A stretch of DNA of 64,000 nucleotides from Fasciola hepatica (GCA_948099385.1 CANUEZ040000213.1:1302001-1366000); one strand, 5' to 3'. Shown: positions 12,590-23,947, counted from the first letter of the stretch. A program made the numbers and translations. The notes: generated from the letters alone by a model not told the origin.

Positions 12590-15267
12590 GGACTAGGGAT
12601 TATTTTTGAGATGTCTGATTTTCCATGTTCATTGATAATCTACTTTTAGTTTTGACCAAAATTCTACATGCATTCCAATATAGTCATGTCGTCATCTTTA
12701 TTATCATCATGAATCGTCAAATCCCGCTTCCCAGCTTGAATTTCTCCTTGCTCAATTTCTTCTAGAACTATTCACCTGTCTTCCTCTTGTTCACGAATAA
12801 AGTTTACCTTAACCGAACATTTATTGTTTATGTAGCCTACTCGTGTTGTAGTGGTCTGATCACAGGATTTCTTCACGTGAACTACGCTTCAAACATTTTC
12901 CACGCTGGTTTCTCAGTCGTCTTTTGCAAATGTAGTCCTTCATTTCTATGACTAAATGGTTCTTAAACAGTTTATATACTGCGGTATGGAGCGATTAGAG
13001 ATATGAAATAATTCCCGTGGGAATCATTGTTAAATCCATACTAATATCTGAGAAACTGTTCTCCTCGTCCTAAGCGCCGTGGGTAATGGCTGAATCCTAG
13101 AATAACAGACCTTGTTTATCCCCTGACAAAACAAGATGCAGAATCAAGTCAAAACACTTTCTTTTAACTGCTTATGGGAATGAGACACATTCAGATGAAA
13201 GAACGTAAAAACCTGAAACACCTTCAAATTTGATCAGTTCAGACGCGAGGGTCTTGAATCTTATAAATGATGTGAAATCCGCTATGGGAGGAGAATATAC
13301 AGATGGATTCTTCATTATCTATAAAATTTAGGCTCATCATTCCTAGGCTCATTTCGACAAATAATCCTTAAATTTCTTCATCTGTCAAACTATAAGGAAC
13401 AGAACTTTTGGAAGATGTCCACGGCTAATCCAAGGCTACCGAAAGAGGAAAGTGACCGTTGATGTTGGGAAGCGAACCCAGGACGTCATGATCAACGAAT
13501 GAGACACTTTCTATAGATTCTATGGCATTGGTAGAATTTTATTGCGCAATAACACAGCGTAGTCGAGATCGTTGGTAGGTTGTCGACGTTTCGGTCACCA
13601 CGGGTAACCTGTTTTCAAGACTGGGTTTACAACCGAATGAAACTGGTAACGTCGACAACCTACCAACGATCTCGACTACGCTGTGTTATTGAGCAATAAA
13701 ATTCTACCATAACATTTCACAAGGCGCATCGATTTTTCGATACACTCCGAACCGATTTCATTTATAACACATTAATTCTACGGCATTGTTTTATTTCGGA
13801 CAAGTGCTTCTCAGTGCCGAAAGAGATATTAGATTTAGGCAGGTCAGCATGGATAGGCAAATCTGAAATCAAAACGGACAAAACAGAGAGATGTCAAACA
13901 CTCTTGGTTACAGAATTTGCAAAATATGCGGGCCCAGATAACTATTTGAATCCCAATTCAGTAGAAGATAATCCTAGTATTTTCGTCGTCAGGATAATGT
14001 GTGCAAATCAGTCTATTCGGGGCATTCTTTAATTATATCATAATAACAACAATTTACATGTACGGGGAAACCATATGAAACAATAAAAGCCTATGCATCC
14101 ATAAAGTGGTGATTCCGGTATTCGATTCATCATTCCAGTAACTGTTTTCTAGTGAAAATCAACTGAGAATATTCTGTTAACTGGGATACATGATATATCA
14201 GCCGGGAACTTGCTTGTCATATCAGCGGCAGTTTACATTTCCTGTGTCAGGAGGGAAGAATCCACGTGGAATTCATATTGGAGAGGCGAATACTGAAGCA
14301 GTAGAACGATGCAAACATCAAGCCGATTAGACCAACCGGTCGTGAGCCACAGACCAAAGAACGGACGATGAATTTGTCAGAAGTATCCCCCAACAAACAA
14401 AAAGAGGCATTCGGACTAGCAGACAGAACGCAGCGGGATATTTTGCAACCAGGAGGATAGCTCAGGTGAGGAGCTACCGAACAAGCCTTCAACTGAAACA
14501 ATCGGATCAGCTGAACTTAAAAAATGCGTAAGAGAATCAAGCTAACGGCCACAGTGAACTGGCCAGAATGCAGCCAGAATACTCGGGCAGTCGGAGGATC
14601 AAAGCTGCTGTAGCTCGGTTTGGAGAACGGACCATATGAATGGTTACATATGTTCCACGAACGTGTCCTAATACGAGTGTCCTCACTCGTCTCGCCATCT
14701 TGGTTACTATATGGAGTAAAAAGGGCACGAGCAGGAAGGATAGGTATATGAACCTTGTCGTCCTTACTGTGACACAACAAGATCCCATCACCAAATCGCT
14801 TAAAATCTATAGTGTAAGACAACGAGCTGTGCACAATGACGTCCTTGTCATTTCGTGCAAGGTCAGACTGGTAGAGAATCATGATGGGCATCCTAGATTC
14901 GTCCAAATAGTCTTTACTATTTTGTACTGTATTCTATTCGTAGATATTAAATTCTGTCTCTCTTGTTAGCCTACAGGCTTATCATTCATCTATATCAAAA
15001 ATGAGCAAAGCTTTGCTTGAGTGAGGTGCATTTTACTGTTTTCAGTTGCATGCTGATTACTTCCAATAATGATATCCATCTGAATTTTGCGTACGAGTAT
15101 GAGTACCAAACAGGTAACCAGCTATTTGACTTCGAACCAGCTCAGCAATGAATTCCACGTGATAAAGCTTTCACTTCCGTGAAAAATAGAGGAAACATTT
15201 TTGTACGCTTTATCGAATAAGCAAAGCTATATGCCGAATTTCCCTTACCATGAAAGACTTGCGTAAT
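12590..15267. other. Island U, right part: no clear gene apart from the inverted repeat
   Basis: AT-rich single-copy sequence. A 72-codon frame at 13,814-14,032 and overlapping frames on both strands at 14,517-14,969 have no splice context or recognised motif. They may be retroelement debris. Confidence 0.45.
13529..13709. repeat. 62-nt near-perfect inverted repeat with 57-nt loop
   Basis: The arms 13,529-13,590 and 13,648-13,709 pair at 61 of 62 positions. The loop, read on the - strand, includes CAGGTTACCCGTGGTGACC followed by GAAACGTCGAC at the stem, recalling PLE-terminal or hammerhead-type sequence. It could be two inverted PLE terminal repeats or a foldback element. Confidence 0.85.
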
Positions 15268-15327
15268 ATGCATAGCATTAGGGTACAGTTAAAAGTGTTC
15301 TCTAAGAAAATTTACACAATCGTCTAA

Positions 15328-15609
15328 AATTACGGTGGTAAGTCAAATGAGGTCTTTTACAAATGTTTTGGCAAATTATGGCTTATCCGTAAAGTTGAGT
15401 ATCACATTCTTGCGGTGCAAACGGACAATACTTACTCACACAAATGTCAAACGAGACCATATTTAGGCATTGTTTTTGTCCCCACTGTGATTGCATTTAC
15501 TCGTGGGCCTATTCAAACGCATTTTGATAGCACGTTACCATTTCCTGATCGTGGCAACAGTATCTGCGAGCAACAAACGTTCGTACTGGTACGAAAGAGG
15601 GCAACCTGA
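15328..15609 (+). CDS. Candidate coding segment, arm D
   Basis: An open frame of about 93 codons runs to a TGA at 15,607-15,609. The peptide contains LIRKVEYHILAVQTDNTYSH and PYLGIVFVPTVIAFTRGP. The D' copy (63,934-63,659) encodes nearly the same residues, with one single-base indel near its start. Compared with D', changes include Thr to Ala and Trp-Leu to Arg-Phe. No clear acceptor was found; it may be a terminal exon. Not recognised. Confidence 0.35.
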   Translation, partial: NYGGKSNEVFYKCFGKLWLIRKVEYHILAVQTDNTYSHKCQTRPYLGIVFVPTVIAFTRGPIQTHFDSTLPFPDRGNSICEQQTFVLVRKRAT

Positions 15610-16674
15610 ATAATTTGTACAGATCGAGACAGGACTCGAGATTTGAAAACGGAGAATAAACTGAGCTGGAGAGATTCGAATGGGAAACATGCTAAAACCT
15701 CGTTCCCTTGAAGTTTTGAGATTTTTTAACAAATAGGATGGGATTTCGACTTGATTATATTTTTACTATGCTGTGGATGAAACGTTAGTAAATTTTGAAG
15801 TTCACCCCAGAATACGTGATAAATCAGGAAGGAAAATATTCAATTCGAATGAGTTTAACTACTGACTGACAAATGGTAACCAGTTTCTATTCCTTTATTC
15901 CTCAGGCATGTCTTGATGAAGAATCCCAAATCTGATACCGAAATTATTGGGTTTAGGAAATGGTGTAGGTCGCAGTTTAGGAGGAAGGTTTTCATTAGTT
16001 CCTATGTACTAATGGTGGCATCTCGGCTGATGATGAAAAGTTTGTCTTTTGAATTCCAAGCTCACTTATCAGAGGTTGTTGGAGACGCGCAGGCATACGA
16101 TTTCAGAATTCTCCGGTAACCTCACACTTCTATCCTGTTGAACAACAGTAATTCAATGTCGGGTAACAATATGCGAAAATTCAACCCAAATCGGTCAACA
16201 AACAAAACTAGACTTTTGATCTCCGATTTCCGCTACAGATTCGCGGAAGTAAAATAAACCGAGTAGTGAAGAATATGTTTCCAAAACAAAAGTGTACCAC
16301 ATTTCTCCGACACTGATACCAATTTAAACCATGAGCACCGACAAGTCTAATCAGAACGTTTCCAACATAAGCCTTACTTCCTGAATAGGCCACAGTGAGA
16401 AGCGACATATACTGAGTGATCCGATAAGGCAGAAGTATGCTGACGACTATGGTCCGGTCACAACGGATAAGACAATTCAAAAGTGGCGTATTTGTGAAAT
16501 GATTCGTCCGATAAATACTCAAATAGTAACGAGAAATAGGGAAGCTCGAGTCTCATTCGCAAAACGATTTGTATGAGAAAAACTGCCGTGGGGCACGATT
16601 GAATGGTTTTGATCGTTTGATTGATCAATGAGGTCAGGAGTGAATGATCGATTAGAATGAATCGTTTGCACGTC

Positions 16675-17212
16675 TCATATATTGCAAGATGGACCCACGA
16701 AGGTAGCTCCGCAACTACACTGAAATTGGTAAATCAGATCCGATTTGGTGTAAAGAGGTGGACGTTGTTTCACCGACGGTGTGGGGATCTCAATCATTCG
16801 ATGAACAATTCTGAGGTCAGCTGCATAATACGTTCGGGCAAGCGCTGATCCAAGTGGTCGTTTGAGCAAGCAATTGATGTCATCACGTTTGAATGAAAGA
16901 CAAAGTGTGACTAGTAGTTTTTCTGCTGAACAATTCGTTTGTCTGATCACTTTAGGCTTGCTGTGCCTTTCGATAAATGCATCGGGATAAGCGTTTCTAG
17001 TCAAAGATTCTTTCAGTTGTCGTAGTTCGTTGTCAATCATGTCTTCTGTGCAGATATGTCGTGCTGTATGAAATAGTGTTCGGACCAGACCACGTTCATA
17101 TTCCACAGACACAAAGCTGTCATATCGCGGTTCGGGCCATTTGGGAAGCGCTCCGGTTTTTAATTGCGGGTTACTTAGACGAAATCTTTTTGTGTGGATG
17201 TCGAAGTCCTGC
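16675..17212 (-). mobile_element. Penelope-like element fragment, arm D (truncated)
   Basis: On the - strand the frame runs from about IHTKRFRLSNPQ through EYERGLVRTLFHTARHICTE (the conserved post-catalytic region of Penelope-like RTs) into the start of the GIY-YIG domain, QFQCSCGATFVG. It diverges there. The D' copy continues through the whole endonuclease. Being in both arms, the element is older than the palindrome. Confidence 0.72.
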
Positions 17213-17559
17213 TGGCAGAACGCTCACAGTCCGTTGATACGTACTTGTGTTGATTGGCTACTTTGCTGTGTGGTGCTAATCTATCGCCGTATGACAACTG
17301 ATGCGGTTCCGGCAGCTAATGCCATCATTCATCATTTGATATATCAGTACGGTGTTCTGAGATAACTAAATTCAGGCAAATGTTCGTTTTTCGAGAGTGC
17401 AGTGCTGCTGGAACTTTGTCAATTTCAAGGACTAGAGAAAAATAGAACTACAAACTATTCTGCACAGGGAAATGGGCTTATTTCACAATTGAAGGCTTTC
17501 AACGGTCGAAATTCTCATGATGTGGAAAATCCACTTGTAATTTTCACATCGAAATGTCT

Positions 17560-17755
17560 GTCGCCGCGAGCCGGAATCGGACCGGCCACCCTCCACGTAC
17601 CGGGTAGAGCTCCACCAGATGAGTTATCATGGTCCGGACGGCCAGCTGTGAATAAAGTAAGTGAATATTCGGTGACGCATGAACCACTATTCCAGTGATG
17701 CACAGTAACTATCCTGGTTTTAATCACTGGGCTAGCCTCGTCGGTCACTTTCCAT
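17560..17755 (-). mobile_element. tRNA-like SINE head, arm D copy
   Basis: The palindromic partner of 60,360-60,560, with identical T-arm bases and box A-like sequence. Confidence 0.5.
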
Positions 17756-17769
17756 TAGGGCGAGCAACA

Positions 17770-18060
17770 CACAAATGAAACTGTTTATTGGCACTTTGTC
17801 CCATTGCTTACCGTGGTGCCATCCATAGTTCTACTAAACAAAAGCCACACTTTGATGGACAGGAATGGAAATACGACGCCCGAAAGACAGACGACCAAGT
17901 TGTGTCAACAATCAGTAAATGGTTGTCGTGGGTATGTCTGCAACGTGTTGGACATGCTGAAGCAAGCCAGCCAATCATCTCGTAGTCATATGGAGATAGC
18001 TTATAGATAATAAAGAGAGTTTTTCAACAGGAAATCCTCCAGCCCTCTCCTGAAGACTGT
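17770..18060 (+). repeat. Roughly 300-bp dispersed repeat with conserved open frames, arm D copy
   Basis: This segment recurs at 60,340-60,036 (arm D') and at 31,995-31,698 (end of arm B), both on the opposite strand to this copy. Two overlapping frames are open in all three copies, one containing HFDGQEW and the other SHTLMDRNGNTTPE. The third copy lies outside the palindrome symmetry, so it moved or was captured independently. Could be an exon-bearing repeat or an old element; neither reading frame was recognised. Confidence 0.55.
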
Positions 18061-18229
18061 TTATAAGATATGACCCCATAAACGCAACCAAACCCAGTGA
18101 TACCTTCAAAATTCCACAAAGAGTGGTACGGGCTTTTCACAGTAGAACGAGTGTTATTGGGCTCTAACCGTGTCATCCGAGACTTCCGAAGCACGCAAAA
18201 TTCGTTCATTTTGTAGTTTTATCAACTAG

Positions 18230-18378
18230 GGAGATACGAAGATGAGTCAGACCAGCCAATAGAGCACGACGGTTCTGAGTCAAGTATACCTGATGAAACA
18301 GTCGAGATGGAGGCTGCGAAAATGAGGAATGGAATATGCGTAGGTGAAGATACTTTCATTGAACGGGAAGCATTGTAG
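18230..18378 (+). CDS. Candidate acidic exon, arm D
   Basis: An acceptor (TTTTATCAACTAG) ends at 18,229. The frame then encodes an acidic peptide, RYEDESDQPIEHDGSESSIP, followed by DETVEMEAAKM, up to a TAG at 18,376-18,378 or a GTAGGT donor at 18,340. In D' the AG acceptor has become TG and two inserted bases create a frameshift with an early stop, so only D could be functional. Acidic low-complexity composition gives no family. Confidence 0.38.
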
Positions 18379-18458
18379 GGTGATACCGAAGATGATCGCC
18401 GTGAAGTACCTGATTATGGAATTGTCACAAACAATCGTCTCTTTTAGTGTTATTTCAG

Positions 18459-18598
18459 GTCACACAACTAGTGTGGTAAAGAATTCGGAATTGCAAGATA
18501 CTGAGTGCAAGAACCAGGACACTCCTCGTATAATGTTGGCATTCTGTGACGACACTACTCTGCCCTTTGACAGTGTCTCTACTTGTTCCTTAATATAA
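18459..18598 (+). CDS. Candidate exon, arm D
   Basis: The acceptor TAGTGTTATTTCAG ends at 18,458. The frame stays open to a TAA at 18,596-18,598 and starts GHTTSVVKNSELQDTECKNQ, followed by DTPRIMLAFCDDTTLPFD. D' has a single-base insertion in this exon that leads to a stop. A third, diverged copy lies at about 33,700-33,870 on the - strand, also out of frame. Only the D copy is open throughout. Not recognised. Confidence 0.38.
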
Positions 18599-19008
18599 GT
18601 TCCGTTCAAAACACCAAGGGTTCTTCCCTTCTGATATCATGCAGATAAACTTCCATTTTTCCGTGATGGAGAGGAAGCGCACGCTCATAACCATGAAATA
18701 CCACTGCTTCAATGAACAAAAGGAATATAAAATTATGAAAACGCATTTTGCAGTAAGACGGGGTCTGCAAAATGCTACCACATTCGCCCCGGATAATGAT
18801 GTTACCTACATTTGATAAAGAAAATAACTTCCAAAGGGCAATAACTAAATCCAGCGAGAAGGTTTCCCAGTAAACTACCGTTCTTCATTGTAATAGGAGA
18901 CGAGTTGAAGTAGGCTGCTTTGTTTTTCCGCCGCTCCGAAGCAAGCCCCATAAGCCGAACAAAGGTAAACACCTGTTATATAGGCGGATAAATTACACAA
19001 ACTCGTGC

Positions 19009-19239
19009 ATGATCAACTTTTGCAATGATCTCAAAATACTTGCCGAATGTCCACAAAATCATACCCGCGAAACTCATTGTCACCGTGCTTTCTCTGGGAA
19101 GAATTTCGCTGAAAAACTGTCACTCACCAGTGACATGGTGTCAGGTGTTCGAGAACAATTCTGTTTTGCCCGGCCTTCAAAAGAATGCGGATATGCGCTG
19201 AACCACGTGACAGGACCAAGGACAAGGCAATTAGTCTGA
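19009..19239 (+). CDS. Candidate exon region, arm D
   Basis: An open frame of 76 codons begins MINFCNDLKILAECPQNHTR and contains FSGKNFAEKLSLTSDMVSGV and CFARPSKECG. The D' copy (59,007-58,777) differs at only two residues. Several cysteines are conserved between the arms. No clear acceptor precedes the ATG, so it may be a first exon. Family not recognised. Confidence 0.36.
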   Translation: MINFCNDLKILAECPQNHTRETHCHRAFSGKNFAEKLSLTSDMVSGVREQFCFARPSKECGYALNHVTGPRTRQLV

Positions 19240-19382
19240 CAATCAAGACGCTCAACGTTTAGTTCCCACATTACTTTGGTGGACAGACCGATGACTGTCC
19301 AAAGGAGGACAATATGGAGCTACTTTTTCGGATGACTCTTTCCACCCCCGCTCTGTCACAAGTAGCAAGGTTTTTACAACAG

Positions 19383-19605
19383 TTTACCACCAAGTGGCTC
19401 AACATAACAATCTTCACATTAGGATTTTGTTTATGACCACACTTTTGCAACCACATCTACTTAATGCACGCACAAATGTCTCGAATGGCAAAACAGTTCA
19501 TGATCATTTAAATAACCATCTTCTAGGAGTTTACATTATAGTTGTTCTTGTCGATGCAAATAACCATACACAAATCAGTGTTTCGAAATTTAACGGAGAC
19601 ACAGG
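19383..19605 (+). CDS. Candidate internal exon, 223 nt, arm D
   Basis: The acceptor GGTTTTTACAACAG ends at 19,382 and an AGG/GTGAGA donor follows 19,605. The open frame reads YHQVAQHNNLHIRILFMTTL, then LLGVYIIVVLVDANNHTQIS and SKFNGDTG. Without splicing, a TGA follows at once, which supports use of the donor. The D' copy (58,633-58,411) has the same length and both sites. A possible next acceptor lies only 25 nt downstream. The hydrophobic VYIIVVLV core suggests a folded domain, but no family was recognised. Confidence 0.42.
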
Positions 19606-19630
19606 GTGAGAAATTCATGTGTGAACTTAG

Positions 19631-19821
19631 AGATGCAAACGAAATACTCATTATTGGTAAACAAAATCGATTATCTCCAAGAGACAAGCAAAACTTTCAT
19701 AGCTGTGTGTCACCCATCGGGTCATCGATTAGGAAACCAACAGGTTGCTGTGATACATCAGTTTCATCAGAAAGGGCATCCCCGTGCTGTGAAATATGGC
19801 TTCACTGAGTCTACTTGTTAA
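19631..19821 (+). other. Open segment downstream of the 223-nt exon, arm D
   Basis: Two overlapping frames are open here in both arms: one containing IAVCHPSGHRLGNQQVAVIH, the other containing LSPRDKQNFHSCVSPIG. Differences between D and D' (58,397-58,197) alter amino acids in both, so the true frame cannot be chosen. If the 25-nt gap at 19,606-19,630 were spliced, the second frame would follow on. Judged possibly coding. Confidence 0.25.
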
Positions 19822-19940
19822 GCGAATACGAGTTCTGGTTATAAACCGATTCAAGTGTCTCTGATGCACAACTAGAAACCACAGTGAAAATAAAAAATAG
19901 AACGCGTGAATATCCAGGGGTTCAGGGACTTTCGTTTCAG

Positions 19941-20089
19941 AAAACCAATCGTGCTAAACTTTTGCAGGCACTGTATATAATTGCAATGGAGAACCTACTA
20001 GATTCCATGTCAAGCAAAGACGAAAATGAAGAGACAGTTTTGGAGAATATTTGCACCGTTTTAATCTCACATGAGGCAAACTACAGACG
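19941..20089 (+). CDS. Candidate internal exon, 149 nt, arm D
   Basis: The acceptor GGGACTTTCGTTTCAG ends at 19,940 and an ACG/GTATGT donor follows 20,089. Forty-nine codons plus two bases are open: KTNRAKLLQALYIIAMENLL, then SKDENEETVLENICTVLISH and EANYR. The predicted peptide is amphipathic and helical-looking. The D' copy (58,077-57,929) keeps both splice sites and differs by Ile to Met and Ser to Phe. Among the better exon calls; product unknown. Confidence 0.47.
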
Positions 20090-20739
20090 GTATGTCGATC
20101 TCTTCAACTGTGGGAGCACGTTTAACGTGTAATTTCATCCACTGAGTTATCGACCCTTCAGATTAAATGCTATGATGATGGGATCAGTGCACGTCGTTCT
20201 CTCTGTGCAAACATCGTGAAATTTGATTTATTATAAGCTATGCTTGTATATAATTGAAGCAGAAATGACATCAGAAAATCCAAGGGGATTCACCCGACCT
20301 TCAATGAGAACCAGCAGTTTCATGCCTTAATAATTTGAGCCGAGTGACGACCCCAGAGAGACCACAGTGCTCTAAATCATTGAAGCTGACTTATGGTGGC
20401 AGTATTTGGGTAACGTAACTCAGACATAGTAGCCGCTGAACCACCTACGGTCAGGTTATTTTTTATTGTAGAAGTAATCCTACTCCAGAGAGATATCGAC
20501 CGATACAATTTTGGCATTCTAAGTTACTCAGTATCACACTTTCAAGGCATCAGGTCATTCTCACTCACTTCTGGCATTCTCTGTTTTTATCTGTGCTTAA
20601 GTACTGATTAGTTGTATTCCATCAAACACGTCGTCTAGCTTGGACTCATTTTATTCTCAGTGGTTTCAAATACTGGTAATGCTGTTGGCTTTGATTACCG
20701 GTTTTCACAAGCTCCGGATAGCTGCTTTTTGCTTTTAAG

Positions 20740-20997
20740 CAGCAAGCTTTTGTTGTCAGTAATAATATACACGGACGACGGGAGAAAATTTCTCCGGAAG
20801 AACACGATCGGTTTCGCGTTTATTGCTACTCATCAGGTATGCGTGCCCTGTACTACCCTTTCTAATCACTCCTTTACTTACACACTCCGTAGTTGTGGTT
20901 TCTTCCTCACAATCTCATTTCAGTCATTGGCTGTGCCTTTGGGCTCCGAGTAACGAAAACCCAAACTTGGAACCATTTGTCCCCGTTCACACTTTGA
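20740..20997 (+). CDS. Two candidate exons with an 87-nt intron, arm D
   Basis: Exon 1 (20,740-20,836) is 32 codons plus one base, ending KISPEEHDRFRVYCYSS before a CAG/GTATGC donor. The intron (20,837-20,923) ends in a strong CTCACAATCTCATTTCAG. Joining adds a Val codon and then IGCAFGLRVTKTQTWNH to a TGA at 20,995-20,997. The D' copy (57,278-57,021) keeps donor and acceptor, with Gly to Ser in exon 2. A decayed paralog of exon 1 lies at 36,540-36,628. Paired sites with an open junction make this one of the best-supported gene pieces. Function unknown. Confidence 0.47.
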
Positions 20998-22555
20998 TTT
21001 CACTTGAATCATTAGAAAAGCGCATGGACGGGAAGTCCCCTTTTTAGAAACACAAGGTTGTTCGATGAAAGTTATTTCGTCGGTTAATCAAGGCTAACCG
21101 ACGATTCTTAAAATTCACTACACTCCCATACACGTTCCCAATGAGTAGAGAAAGCGTTTTATTCTCATTTGAGCTAACAACATCTTTTTACCGGCATCTG
21201 CTCGTCTGACGGTGAAACGATTGTGACCGAGATTTCGAGACCAACAATTAGGATCTTTTCAAAATGGTTCATTTCATTTTTTTGGCAATTTCATTTTTAT
21301 TTTTCCATTTTACTATACAGCCTGGGGTTTTAACATCCGCAAGTGATGAGGAAAACTTACAAAATTGCAAACAAAATACTCACTGAGTCGCTCCCACTCA
21401 AACAGTTCGAAGGATACTCACCTTTTGGTAGTTCTTTCAATATATTTTCTCTAGCTACGGTGTTTGAGTTGATTACTATATCTGTCACCCGTGAACTGAC
21501 CTTGGCATTTTAGAAAATCGGTAAAATTGCTCGTCGCGACGTTGCTGATGGCACTGACGATGTCACCTCAATTGGTGATAAAACGTTTGCAATCTAAACA
21601 CCAAGCTCAGCGATCAGAACATCATAGAAACCAACAACCTGAGCTACAACCAACACAAATATTTGAAACCACAGCGAGGAAATCCCTTTAGTCAAAACAC
21701 TACACAAGACCCGAAATAAGTCACTCGAGTTGAATTTAAATCACCAGGCTCATCATCGACGGCAGCAGGATAAATTTAGGGCACTTGGCATACTCATCAT
21801 CCATAAAAGTCAGTATGATGCGTTGGAAAATATCCGAAGCCAAGGGTATGACCTCTCAGTTCTAACGGGGAACTAGGCCGCGGTGACTGTTCAAGCGTGG
21901 ATCTGAATGATCTTCTTTTTAGAAGAGTGGTGAATTTGAAGGTGAAAGAGCAATATAGTGAGGAGGGATTCACAAACCAAAGTGCGCTGAAGAAAACTCA
22001 AGTAGGTAGCAGTGACCAGAATGCAGTCTGATCATTCTACCCACCCCTCAGCCATCTGCGTATCTTTCTGTGCATACAATTACAACCACACGACTAATAC
22101 TGTAAAATTTTCGTTGGCCAATAGCTGGTTGTGTGACGCCTGCTTCATAGATGTGCTTTTTATACATACTTTGTGTCTTTCTGAATGTCACTTTTGGGTC
22201 ATGATGCTATCTGACTTACTCCCACTCACTAATCTGCTAAGCAGTCAATCGTAAACGATACTTTACAGTGTTTTCCTCTGGTAGAAACCGACTGAAGTAT
22301 AGGGAAATCCTGCCGACCCTTTTTGAACAAGTAACGTGCAAGTGAATGAGTATCATCTTCTAGCTCTGTTGGTAAAAGGCACACCATACTCACGATCGGT
22401 TCACACGCGTGTTGGGCTCAAATTTATTCAAGGCTGAACAGTTTGAAACTTTTGATTCACAAAAGATTTTTCCATACACTTGGTTTCTCTCTCTCCACGA
22501 ATACATCTACGTAATATATTTTTGCTTTTTGCTTTCTTTTTTATTTATTATACAG

Positions 22556-22672
22556 CAAAGTACATCAATTCAAGGGGGGAAACTGTCAGTGAAAAGCTAC
22601 CAAAAAGGGAAGTGTTCCGCGGGGCAGAAGATTCGGAGGCCCCTAAAACAGATTTATTTCGTGACAGCAACC
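22556..22672 (+). CDS. Candidate internal exon, 117 nt, copy B
   Basis: A strong acceptor (a T-rich tract ending in TTATACAG) precedes 22,556 and a GTGAGTTG donor follows 22,672. With two bases belonging to the previous codon, 38 codons are open: a charged, hydrophilic peptide starting KYINSRGETVSEKLPKREVF and containing the acidic stretch EDSEAPKTD. The C copy has the same length and splice sites and stays open; the A copy is frameshifted. A longer open frame over 22,409-22,963 overlaps it but ignores these splice sites. No family was recognised. The exon call rests on splice signals plus an open frame in two of three copies; transcript data would settle it. Confidence 0.45.
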
Positions 22673-23835
22673 GTGAGTTGTGCGTACGACCGCAGGCCAG
22701 AGGTTCATTTCAAAAAACACGTAAAAACGTGTGAGTCGTACCAGACTTTCCGTACACTCTTTCCTGGTATTAAAGCGATACTTGCGTTGAGGTTGTCTGC
22801 TTCGCATCATAAGTTTGGATTTAAATGGTTTTTTATGTTTCAGTCGGTTGTAGCTCAGGCTGTTGGTTATCATGATGTTCTGATCACCGAGCTTGGCGTA
22901 GAGGTCGCAAACATTTCATCACCAGTCGGTGTAGCATCGTCAGTGCACGTGCTCCGTGGGTAGTGACCTTTTGGATTTAAACTGACTGTTGCCGTTGAAT
23001 CCGTTCGAAATACGTCTCGTAGGCCGTTATCGCATATCAGAATCTTGGCTAGGATGCACCTTATCATTGGCATCAGCGATTCGGCATCACCAAGAACCTG
23101 ATCGGAGAGACAAATAGTAGTGCGCAGAACAACTTCACAAGCTTGTTACAGTCCACTTGGCCTGTATCAACATTTGTGAGACAAAACAAACTTCGCTGCA
23201 GGACAAACCAACGTCCTCTCTTCAGTGTAATAAGTTGAACTTCTATCTGGAGAGTTTATCCGAAGGATATCTTTGCGGAAGATGTTGTTTAGTATTTTAA
23301 TAATGTATCAAAATAATAACAATACAGGAAGTCGCTGTGCACAAAATTATTAGAGAATAAAACATGACGGAAAAGTATAATTGTCCGACTTGCAGTCGAT
23401 GTTATCCACTAGGTAAATGAAGTAATTTTTTGCAAATGGATAATAACGAATAACTTGATAACTGACGGACTGATTGAGTCATTGATATCATATGGGTTTG
23501 ATTGTTTTGTTGATTGATTACCCAATGTGGGCGCTTCCTAGTGACGTGAATGAGGTTGGAATTTCGTAAACATTGTCTAACAAATGAAGACCGTGCTGGG
23601 GTTGAGTGCCCCAATTTTCGAGATCTTCTACTGAAGTTAATTCAACAAAAAGTCTTGTTTATCTGGCTAACTAAACTATTTTGAAAACTTCTAGTCAAAC
23701 ACGTTCAGATCGATTTAAATAGATTGAAAGTCTGAACATTTTATTTCTAGTAAACATTCTGCACTGGCACACCAATAGTAACTTTACGTGATCTACTTCT
23801 TTCCTTACTCACCCACTTTTCCCTTCCGTCAACAG

Positions 23836-23947
23836 ACCAAATGTTTTTCGGACCCTTTCTTGTGACCACCCAGCCCAGCTGAACACAAAGAAAGTTGGAA
23901 AATACAAGTATCTGGATGTTTTTGGCGTCCATCCAGGGTGCATTTGA
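23836..23947 (+). CDS. Candidate exon with strong acceptor, copy B
   Basis: A very good acceptor (CACTTTTCCCTTCCGTCAACAG) ends at 23,835. After one base the frame reads PNVFRTLSCDHPAQLNTKKV and then GKYKYLDVFGVHPG, before a TGA at 23,945-23,947 or a weak GTGCAT donor at 23,938. It could be a terminal or an internal exon. The opposite strand also has a 61-codon open frame with its own GTGAGT-like site, so strand choice is uncertain. Arm A has lost this whole segment. Protein family not recognised. Confidence 0.4.

Larger units (their letters stand above)
15268..21840 (+). repeat. Arm D: left outer arm of the palindrome
   Basis: Arm D is the inverted counterpart of 64,000-56,178. The match runs off the right edge of the window, so the true arm is longer. 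Arm D contains a PLE fragment, a tRNA-like SINE head and a run of candidate + strand exons (15.3, 18.2, 18.5, 19.0, 19.4, 19.9 and 20.7 kb). It lacks three segments present in D': the SINE at 60,894-61,187, the PLE tail at about 61,725-62,030, and 62,565-63,100. D joins B directly at the 21-bp sequence 21,820-21,840. Confidence 0.92.

Noticed and set aside
14517..14969. Overlapping 129- and 109-codon frames on opposite strands
   Set aside because: No splice sites, motifs or second copy; length alone is not convincing.
22409..22963. 184-codon open frame on the + strand of arm B as a gene
   Set aside because: It spans the strong acceptor at 22,555 and donor at 22,673 in a different frame, and the matching DNA in A is frameshifted and partly deleted. 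It is more likely a chance read-through of an exon and intron.
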